Source: Saccharopolyspora soli (GTDB lineage: Bacteria; Actinomycetota; Actinomycetes; Mycobacteriales; Pseudonocardiaceae). Taken from it: a stretch of 37,792 bases of DNA. Location: NCBI RefSeq assembly GCF_022678645.1, contig NZ_JALBWV010000077.1:1-37792 (forward strand), in the 5' to 3' direction. Shown in pieces: positions 32,028 through 37,792 of the stretch. Position 1 is the first letter of the stretch, and each line of letters starts with the position of its first letter. The position numbers were made by a program, and so were the translations under genes. The notes under the pieces were generated by a model. The model was not told where the DNA came from and did no database searches. It worked only from the letters and a program-made list of their open reading frames with translations.

Positions 32028-32936
32028 ATGCGAGCGCTGCGAGTGGTCGGGCTCGACGAGGACGGTGAATCCGTCGTCTGCGAGGACCCGGAGAACGGCG
32101 AGCGCTTCACCGTGCCCGCGGACGAACGACTGCGTGCCGCAGCCCGCGGTGACCTCACCCGGCTCGGCCAGGTCCAGATCGCGATGGAGGCCCAGATGCG
32201 GCCCAGGGAAATCCAAGCACGCATCCGCGCGGGCGCGTCGGTCGAACAGATCGCGGCCGCCTCCGGCATCCCGGAGCACAGGGTCGAACGCTACGCCTAC
32301 CCGGTGCTGCTGGAACGCGCCCAGATCGCCGAGATGGCGCAGCGCGCGCACCCGGTCCGCGAGGACGGGCCGGACGTCCAGACGCTCGGCGAAGTCGTCG
32401 CGCACACCTTCGGCATGCGCGGCCACGACTACGCCGAAGCCACCTGGGACTCCTGGCGCGGCGAGGACAACAAGTGGGCCGTCCAACTGACCTGGCAGGC
32501 CGGTCGGTCGGAGAACCGCGCGCACTGGGTCTTCCACCCCGGTGCGCACGGCGGCACCGTCGCCGCGCTGGACGACCACGCCGCCGACCTGCTCGACCCG
32601 TCCCCGAACCGTCCACTGCGGACGGTCCGGCCGGTCACCGAGCTGGCCCGCGAAGCGCTGCAGCTCGACCAGCAGGCGCAGCCGGTCCAGGAGCGGGTGG
32701 AGGAGCCGGTGGCCGCGCAGCGGTCCGAGGCGCCGACCCTCGACCTGGACACCACCCCACCACCCGCAGCGGAGCCACCGGCTGAGGAGCAGGCCGAGGA
32801 GAGCGCCGAAGGCGCGACCGCCGAGGCCGCAGAGGACGAAGCGCAGCGCAAGGCGGAGCCGCGGCGCGGGCGCAAGAGTCATCCGATAGTTCCATCCTGG
32901 GAGGACGTGCTACTCGGCGTGCGTTCCCACCGCTGA
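32028..32936 (+). CDS. sepH: septation protein SepH
   Basis: SepH is an actinobacterial cell-division protein that binds and stabilises FtsZ filaments. The 302-residue protein starts MRALRVVGLDEDGESVVCEDPENGERFTVPADERLRAAARGDL and has the helix-turn-helix-like segment PREIQARIRAGASVEQIAAASGIPEHRVERYAYPVLLERAQIAEMAQRA (about 60-110) of the DUF3071 domain. The WDSWRGEDNKWAVQLTWQAG...AHWVFHPGAHGGTV beta part follows, then a long acidic, Pro-rich linker and a short conserved C-terminus (SHPIVPSWEDVLLGVRSHR). The ATG at 32028 follows GGGAGG. Its stop is next to a family A hairpin. Confidence 0.93.
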   Translation: MRALRVVGLDEDGESVVCEDPENGERFTVPADERLRAAARGDLTRLGQVQIAMEAQMRPREIQARIRAGASVEQIAAASGIPEHRVERYAYPVLLERAQIAEMAQRAHPVREDGPDVQTLGEVVAHTFGMRGHDYAEATWDSWRGEDNKWAVQLTWQAGRSENRAHWVFHPGAHGGTVAALDDHAADLLDPSPNRPLRTVRPVTELAREALQLDQQAQPVQERVEEPVAAQRSEAPTLDLDTTPPPAAEPPAEEQAEESAEGATAEAAEDEAQRKAEPRRGRKSHPIVPSWEDVLLGVRSHR

Positions 32937-32946
32937 CCGATTTTCG

Positions 32947-32997
32947 AGGTGAAGGGCACCTTTTACCAAGCAAGTTGGTGAAAGGTGCCCTTCACCT
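32947..32997. repeat. family A intergenic hairpin, copy 3
   Basis: The arms 32947-32969 and 32975-32997 pair over 23 bp with one mismatch around the loop GCAAG. It lies 10 bp after sepH and 58 bp after the stop of the convergent DUF2537-like gene, a position suited to a bidirectional terminator. Confidence 0.8.
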
Positions 32998-33055
32998 TTC
33001 ACCGATGAGGTGATTGCGCGGTCCGTCGACCCATACGAGTTCGAGGATCGGGTCC

Positions 33056-33667
33056 TCAGCCGAGGAGGCTGAGGAGGAGGACCAGCCAGGCCGCGATGAT
33101 GCCTGACGCCGTGCCGTAGGCGACCCAGCGCCAGACCGGGATGTTTCGGCCCAGCCAGATCGACGGCGCGAAACCGGCCGCCACCGCGAGGTTGACCACC
33201 ACTGCCAGGATTCCGCTGACATCGGCCAGCCCCGATGTCACCACGACCAGCGTGACCACCACGATCGCTCCGACGATCGCGCTCACCACCAGTCCCGGTC
33301 CCCATGGCGTGGGCGGCACCGGGGCGATCGTTCCCCCGCGCGGGTGGGGCATCGCGTGCGCGGAGCGCGGGCGGCCGATGCGGTCGAGCTCGCCGCTGAG
33401 CGGGTCGACGTAGCCGATCTGACCCCCGGTCTCCGCCGCCAACCGCATCGCGAGCTGGCGGCCGCGTCGCGAGACCAGCTTCGTGTTGGTGTCCGCCGCT
33501 TCCTCGGTCCGGACCGCTTCGACGGCGTGCGCCCACTCGTGCAGCGCCGCGACCAGCGTGCCGGTCAACCGCAGCCGGGCCGGGTCGATCTCCCGACCGG
33601 CGCCGCGGACCAGCACCGCGCGGCCGGATCGCGCGTGCAGTTCCCAACCTGGTTCGCGGGCGTCCAT
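33056..33667 (-). CDS. DUF2537-like membrane protein with a HEWAH sequence
   Basis: This 203-residue protein has a soluble N-terminal half and about three membrane helices (roughly 125-145, 150-170 and 181-202). It resembles the mycobacterial DUF2537 protein Rv0882, found beside a SpoU methyltransferase gene, by neighbourhood and architecture. Residues 43-47 read HEWAH within LVAALHEWAHAVEAV, which matches the HExxH zinc-peptidase pattern, but this part looks soluble and the match may be chance. Its ATG overlaps the stop of the methyltransferase gene by one base (TGATG), so the two are co-translated. The function is unknown. Confidence 0.75.
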   Translation of the reverse strand: MDAREPGWELHARSGRAVLVRGAGREIDPARLRLTGTLVAALHEWAHAVEAVRTEEAADTNTKLVSRRGRQLAMRLAAETGGQIGYVDPLSGELDRIGRPRSAHAMPHPRGGTIAPVPPTPWGPGLVVSAIVGAIVVVTLVVVTSGLADVSGILAVVVNLAVAAGFAPSIWLGRNIPVWRWVAYGTASGIIAAWLVLLLSLLG

Positions 33668-34470
33668 CACACCCCGCTCATCGCGTGGAAGGTGATGGCT
33701 CCGGCGGTGGCGACGTTGAGCGAGTCCACCCCGCTGACCATCGGGATGCGGACCGCGACATCGGCGGCGGCGATGGCTTCGTCGGTGAGTCCGGGACCCT
33801 CCGCGCCCAGCAGCACCGCCACCGACCCCTGGTCCAGCGCGGCTTCGCGAAGCGATTTCGCAGCTGCCCTGGGGGTCAGCGCGGCAATGCGAAAATCGTT
33901 GTCGTGCAACAGCTTCAGATCTTCCGGCCAGGAGTTGAGGTGGGCGAAGGGGACCCGCAGCACGTGCCCCATCGACACCCGGACGCTGCGCCGGTACAGC
34001 GGATCCGAGCACCCCGCGCCGAGCAGCAGACCGTCGACGCCGAGCGCCGCGGCGTTGCGGAACAGCGCACCGAGGTTCTCGTGGTCGCCGATGCCCTCCA
34101 ACACCGCCAAGCGGCGCGAGCGGCCGATCAGCTCGGCGGGCTCGACGACCGGAGCTCGATCCGCGACGGCCAGCACCCCGCGGTTGAGGTGGAAGCCCAC
34201 GACGCGCGCCATCACGTCGGCGTCCGCGACGTGCGCAGGCGCGTCGAGGTCGGCGATGGCCTCGGCCAGTTCCTCGATCCGGCGGCGCACCCCGAACAAC
34301 GCCCGCACCGGGTACGGCGAGGCGAGCAGCCGCTCGACGACCAGAACGCCTTCGGCGATCACCAGTCCGCGCCCGCCCGGCCGGTCCGGGCGGCGGTCCG
34401 CACGGGACAGATCGCGGAAGTCGTCGACCCGCGGGTCGTCGGCATCGCTGATCTCGACAATGTGCGCCAC
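33667..34470 (-). CDS. TrmH/SpoU family RNA 2'-O-methyltransferase
   Basis: This 267-residue SPOUT methyltransferase should methylate a ribose 2'-OH in rRNA or tRNA using S-adenosylmethionine. The trefoil-knot motifs are clear: motif 1 HENLGALFRNAAALGVDGLLLG, motif 2 VAVLLGAEGPGLTDEAI and motif 3 IPMVSGVDSLNVATAGAI. An N-terminal SpoU substrate-binding part precedes them. The GTG at 34470 starts at the family N-terminus (AHIVEISDADDPRVDDFRDL); the long frame further upstream is not homologous. It is the first gene of a two-gene unit with the DUF2537-like gene. The exact target base is unknown. Confidence 0.9.
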   Translation of the reverse strand: MAHIVEISDADDPRVDDFRDLSRADRRPDRPGGRGLVIAEGVLVVERLLASPYPVRALFGVRRRIEELAEAIADLDAPAHVADADVMARVVGFHLNRGVLAVADRAPVVEPAELIGRSRRLAVLEGIGDHENLGALFRNAAALGVDGLLLGAGCSDPLYRRSVRVSMGHVLRVPFAHLNSWPEDLKLLHDNDFRIAALTPRAAAKSLREAALDQGSVAVLLGAEGPGLTDEAIAAADVAVRIPMVSGVDSLNVATAGAITFHAMSGV

Positions 34471-34921
34471 GCCCGCATTCTCGCACCGCCGCCACCCGGC
34501 CGCGCCGCCCGGCGCTAGCTGCTCTCGCCGATCACTTCCACGACGTTTCCATGGCGGCTTCGAAGACCCGGCTCGTCCGAAGCCTGCACCGAGGTGCCAT
34601 CCGGCCGGATCACGGCAGGAGTTCTGCCTCGGCCGCGTCATTGATTTCCGTTCCGATCCTCGGCGGATGTCCGCGCGGGGTTCCGGGCTGGAATCCCGCC
34701 CAGACCGGGAAGAAAACCTTTCGATCCGGCGTTGGTGTGGAGCAATTGGGTGCTCGGCCGAGCTCGTGGGGTTGTCGGTGCTGGCGTTGCCGATGGTGTT
34801 GCTGCCCTCAGCCGAGTACCGGCCCTCGAATTCGGGGCGGGTCGCGCGGCCATCGAACCGCTCGGCGACTGTGCGCTCCGACACAGGATCGCCAAGATCC
34901 GGAAAGAGTAGGTTCGGCAAC
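34471..34921. other. intergenic region upstream of the aldo/keto reductase
   Basis: This 451-bp gap between divergent genes shows no gene with a credible start, motif or codon bias, and no clear long repeat. It is expected to hold the promoters of the SpoU unit (leftward) and of the aldo/keto reductase (rightward). Confidence 0.4.
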
Positions 34922-35857
34922 ATGGCTCGACTCGGCAGCACTGACCTCGACGTCTTTCCCGTCTGCCTCGGCGGCAACGTGTTCGGGTGGACGGCGGACC
35001 GCGACGAAACCTTCACCGTCCTGGATGCGTACGCCGCCGCTGGTGGCAACTTCATCGACTCCGCCGACAGCTATTCGGCGTTCGCACCGGGCAATTCCGG
35101 TGGCGAGTCGGAAACCCTGATCGGTGAATGGCTGCGCGCCCGCGGCAACCGGGACGACATCGTGGTCGCCACCAAGGTCGGCAGGTGGGCCCAGCGTCCT
35201 GGCCTGTCGGCGGCGAACATCAAGGCAGCCGCCGAGGATTCGTTGCGGCGGCTGGGAGTCGATCACATCGACCTGTACTACGCCCACGCCGACGACGAAG
35301 CCACGCCGCTGGCCGAGACGCTGGGTGCCTTCGACGAACTGGTGCGCGCTGGCAAGGTCCGCTACATCGCCGCGTCGAACTACAGCGCGCCGCGCCTGGC
35401 CGAGGCGCTGGAGACCTCGCAGCGCGAGGGTCTGGCCCGCTTCGTCGCCCTGCAACCGCACTACAACCTCGTGGAGCGCGCCCAGTTCGAGGGTCCGCTC
35501 GCCGAAGTCGTCCTCGACAACGGCCTGGCCGTGCTGCCGTACTTCTCGCTGGCCAGGGGATTCTTGACCGGCAAGTACCGCCCCGGCGGCGACAGTTCGG
35601 AGAGCCCGCGGGCCGACGCCGCCCGCGCGTACCTCAACGAGCGGGGTGTGAAGGTGCTCGCCGGACTGGACGAAATCGCGACGCTGCGTAACGTGCCCAT
35701 CCCGTCGGTTGCCATCGCCTGGCTGTTGGGACAACTCAGCGTCACTGCGCCGATCGCCAGTGCCCGCAACACCGAACAGCTCGCGGATCTGCTCCCCGCA
35801 GCCCAGCTGACGCTCACCGAAGCCGAGCTGCAGCGGCTTTCCGCGGTCTCCGCCTGA
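34922..35857 (+). CDS. aldo/keto reductase
   Basis: This 311-residue NADPH-dependent (beta/alpha)8 oxidoreductase acts on carbonyl substrates. The catalytic tetrad is visible: Asp46 (FIDSADSYS), Tyr51, Lys85 (VATKVGRW) and His122 (YYAHADD). The C-terminal cofactor segment PIASARNTEQLADLL is typical. The sequence follows the AKR group that includes general stress proteins and potassium-channel beta-like enzymes (LGSTDLDVFPVCLGGNVFGWTADRDE). The ATG at 34922 has AGAGTAGG upstream. It is monocistronic; a 12-bp palindrome follows its stop. Confidence 0.93.
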   Translation: MARLGSTDLDVFPVCLGGNVFGWTADRDETFTVLDAYAAAGGNFIDSADSYSAFAPGNSGGESETLIGEWLRARGNRDDIVVATKVGRWAQRPGLSAANIKAAAEDSLRRLGVDHIDLYYAHADDEATPLAETLGAFDELVRAGKVRYIAASNYSAPRLAEALETSQREGLARFVALQPHYNLVERAQFEGPLAEVVLDNGLAVLPYFSLARGFLTGKYRPGGDSSESPRADAARAYLNERGVKVLAGLDEIATLRNVPIPSVAIAWLLGQLSVTAPIASARNTEQLADLLPAAQLTLTEAELQRLSAVSA

Positions 35858-35867
35858 CCGCTCCACG

Positions 35868-35879
35868 CGCCACGTGGCG
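35868..35879. terminator. 12-bp perfect palindrome after the aldo/keto reductase
   Basis: CGCCACGTGGCG lies 11 bp beyond the stop. It has no loop, so it may be a protein site or a weak terminator rather than a proper hairpin. Confidence 0.3.
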
Positions 35880-35976
35880 ATACCGTTTTGGCCGCTGGCC
35901 CGTCGGGTACCGATGTGTCACGGTGGTTTTCCCAGCGCTGCGCGCTGACGTGCTGCCGATGAAGCGGGGAGACGGC

Positions 35977-37473
35977 ATGGGACGGCACGTGGAAAATCGG
36001 GCGTTCAGGCCGGTGGATCGGCAACGATATCGGAACAAGATGCAGCGCGGCCTGGATGCCCTGGCCCGGATGCTCGCTGAGGGCAATTTCTCCTTCCCCC
36101 ACCAACAGATGGGGCTGGAGATGGAGTTGTGCCTGGTGGACGACCAGATGGAGCCGTCCATGTCCAATGCCGTGGTGCTGGAGAAGATCGGCGAGCCGGT
36201 GTTCACCACGGAGTTGGGGCAGCAGAACATCGAGTTGAACGTGGAGCCCCAGGTGCTGGCCGGGGACAGCGCCCTGAGGCTGGAGGAGCGGATGAGCGCC
36301 GCGCTGCGCCGCGCGGACGGCAGCGCGCACGACGCCGGGGCGAAGATCGTCATGATCGGCACGCTGCCCACGCTGCGCAGCGCCCACTTCGACCCCAACT
36401 GGCTGTCGCGCAACCCGCGGTACTCGCTGCTCAACGAGCAGATCTTCTTGGCGCGCGGCGAAGAAATGCTGCTGGACATGGAAGGGGTGCCAATCGGCGA
36501 CGGGCACCCCGAACGGCTGCGTTCGTACGCGGATTCGATCCTGCCGGAGTCCGGGTGCACGTCCGTCCAACTGCACCTGCAAGTGGCCCCGGAGGACTTC
36601 CCGGCGCATTGGAACGCCGCGCAGTGCTTGGCCGGGGTGCAGGTGGCCATCGGCGCGAACTCGCCGTTCCTGCTGGGCAAGGCATTGTGGCACGAGACGC
36701 GGATCCCGTTGTTCCTGCAGGCCACCGACACCCGCCCGGAGGAGCTGAAGAACCAGGGCGTGCGACCGCGGGTGTGGTTCGGGGAGCGTTGGATTACGTC
36801 GATCTTCGACCTGTTCGAGGAGAACGTACGCTACTTCCCGGCGTTGCTGCCGGAGCCGGAGGAAGAGGATCCGGTGGCCGCGCTGGACGCCGGTCGAGCG
36901 CCGACGCTGGCCGAACTGCGGCTGCACAACGGCACCGTGTGGCGCTGGAACCGCCCGGTTTACGACCTGGTGGATGGTGTTCCGCACCTGCGGGTGGAGA
37001 ACCGGGTGCTGCCGTCCGGGCCGACGGTGGTGGACATCGTCTCGAACGCGGCGTTCTTCTACGGAGTCCAGCGAGCGCTCACCGAACAGGACCGACCACT
37101 GTGGACGCAGATGTCGTTCGCGGCGGCGGAGGAGAACTTCTTCGCCGGGGCGCGGCACGGCTTCGACGCCCACCTGTACTGGCCGGGCATCGGCTGGATA
37201 TCGCCGGATGAACTGGTGCTGCGCCGACTGCTACCGATGGCGCACGACGGGCTACGGGCGTGCGGAGTCTCGACCAAGGCCCGCGAACGCTACCTCGGCG
37301 TGATCGAGCAGCGCTGCCTAGCGCGCCGAAACGGCGCGGTGTGGCAGCGGGAAAGCGTTGCGCTGCTGGAAGAACGCGGCGCGGACCGCCACGCGGCCCT
37401 AACCGGCATGCTGCGCCGCTACATCGACCTCTCGGACAACGGAGCCCCAGTCCACACCTGGCCAGTCGGCTGA
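35977..37473 (+). CDS. GCS2 family glutamate-cysteine ligase homologue
   Basis: This ATP-dependent carboxylate-amine ligase of 498 residues belongs to the GCS2/YbdK superfamily. Visible segments are MGLEMELCLVDDQMEPS, NIELNVEPQVL, a CTSVQLHLQVAPEDF strand, ANSPFLLGK, RVWFGERW and NGTVWRWNRPVYDLVDGVPHLRVENRVLPSGPTVVDIVSNAAFF, matching the active-site architecture that joins glutamate to an amine. The ATG at 35977 follows GGGGAGA; an ATG 18 bp earlier is possible. In a mycothiol-using actinomycete such an enzyme may serve ergothioneine synthesis or another small peptide rather than glutathione. No ergothioneine genes are beside it, so its product is open. Confidence 0.85.
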   Translation: MGRHVENRAFRPVDRQRYRNKMQRGLDALARMLAEGNFSFPHQQMGLEMELCLVDDQMEPSMSNAVVLEKIGEPVFTTELGQQNIELNVEPQVLAGDSALRLEERMSAALRRADGSAHDAGAKIVMIGTLPTLRSAHFDPNWLSRNPRYSLLNEQIFLARGEEMLLDMEGVPIGDGHPERLRSYADSILPESGCTSVQLHLQVAPEDFPAHWNAAQCLAGVQVAIGANSPFLLGKALWHETRIPLFLQATDTRPEELKNQGVRPRVWFGERWITSIFDLFEENVRYFPALLPEPEEEDPVAALDAGRAPTLAELRLHNGTVWRWNRPVYDLVDGVPHLRVENRVLPSGPTVVDIVSNAAFFYGVQRALTEQDRPLWTQMSFAAAEENFFAGARHGFDAHLYWPGIGWISPDELVLRRLLPMAHDGLRACGVSTKARERYLGVIEQRCLARRNGAVWQRESVALLEERGADRHAALTGMLRRYIDLSDNGAPVHTWPVG

Positions 37474-37483
37474 CGGGAACGAG

Positions 37484-37530
37484 GTGAGGGGCACCCTTCA
37501 CCAACTTACTTGGTAAAGGGTGCCCCTCAC
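37484..37530. repeat. family A intergenic hairpin, copy 4
   Basis: The arms 37484-37504 and 37510-37530 pair over 21 bp with one mismatch around the loop CTTAC. It starts 11 bp after the stop of the ligase gene and is followed 16 bp later by a family B hairpin. Confidence 0.8.
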
Positions 37531-37545
37531 GCTTCACCTGAATGG

Positions 37546-37593
37546 GGTCGTGAGTGCGTAGCCGGGTTGGAGCCCACTTTTGCACGCACGACC
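37546..37593. repeat. family B hairpin, copy 3
   Basis: GGTCGTGAGTGC (37546-37557) pairs with GCACGCACGACC (37582-37593) with one mismatch. The loop contains no second clear stem, unlike copies 1 and 2. It sits directly after family A copy 4, before the superoxide dismutase promoter region. Confidence 0.7.
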
Positions 37594-37718
37594 ATCTTCG
37601 ACTGTGCCTCCGGACTTTTCGGGCGAAACGCCGAACGGTGGCGACGTCTCACCTCGCAGCTAGTTGCAATAGCGTGGCAGTAGCTAGAGACTGTCGGCAG
37701 CGAAGGGAGATGCTCACG

Positions 37719-37792
37719 ATGGCGCGGTACGTTTTGCCGGAGTTGGATTACGACTACGCGGCGTTGGAACCGGCGATTGCTGGTGAGATCAA
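37719..37792 (+). CDS. sodA: superoxide dismutase (Fe/Mn type), N-terminal fragment
   Basis: Only the first 24 complete codons are in the window. They read ARYVLPELDYDYAALEPAI after the Met, the standard N-terminus of Fe/Mn superoxide dismutases (usually YxLPxLxYDYxALEPxI). The ATG at 37719 follows GAAGGGAG at a good distance. The enzyme dismutates superoxide to oxygen and peroxide. The metal type cannot be judged from this fragment. Confidence 0.9.
   Translation, partial: MARYVLPELDYDYAALEPAIAGEI

Noticed and set aside
33344..35857. Single 837-codon frame covering the aldo/keto reductase
   Set aside because: Only the last 311 codons are homologous; the rest is antisense to the SpoU and DUF2537-like genes. 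The true start is the ATG at 34922.

Overview
The window is a chromosomal stretch of a high-GC actinomycete. Codon usage, many GTG starts, leaderless-looking promoters and gene order point to the Pseudonocardiaceae, and a Saccharopolyspora-like organism is my best guess. This rests on gene content and style, not on a marker gene. Part of the layout matches mycobacterial neighbourhoods: serC next to sepH, a SpoU methyltransferase and a DUF2537-like membrane protein; and a TetR-glpD pair divergent from an AGPS-like flavoenzyme.

Left part (1-7000): a monoacylglycerol-lipase-like hydrolase, a PRC-barrel protein and an unrecognised alpha/beta protein. Then comes a compact cassette at 2562-6418: two tiny helical proteins, a large soluble FtsK/EccC-like ATPase with one intact and one degenerate ATPase module, and a charged coiled-coil protein that overlaps it. 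I do not recognise this cassette as a described system, and it is the best candidate for a new one. A GrpB-family protein follows, then about 500 bp of gene debris.

Middle (7500-18700): an SDR-fold protein lacking the catalytic Tyr/Lys and divergent from a TetR regulator; the AGPS-like oxidase divergent from TetR-glpD (glycerol-3-phosphate/ether-lipid metabolism); citrate synthase gltA; a PfkB sugar kinase coupled to a TetR regulator, divergent from an acyl-CoA dehydrogenase across an AGTACT operator; and an aldose 1-epimerase.

Right part (18700-37792): an APC permease, an MFS exporter and pdxH; a urease operon (ureA-ureB-ureC-ureF-ureG-ureD, no ureE) divergent from a second citrate synthase; a SEC-C protein; serC; sepH; the DUF2537-like and SpoU pair; an aldo/keto reductase; a GCS2-type glutamate-cysteine ligase homologue; and the first codons of a superoxide dismutase.

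Two families of dispersed intergenic hairpins recur. Family A has four copies (21-24 bp arms, 5-nt loop). Family B has three copies with a GTCGTGAG-type outer stem. They sit at gene ends, and two copies lie inside the urease operon, between ureC and ureF and between ureG and ureD.
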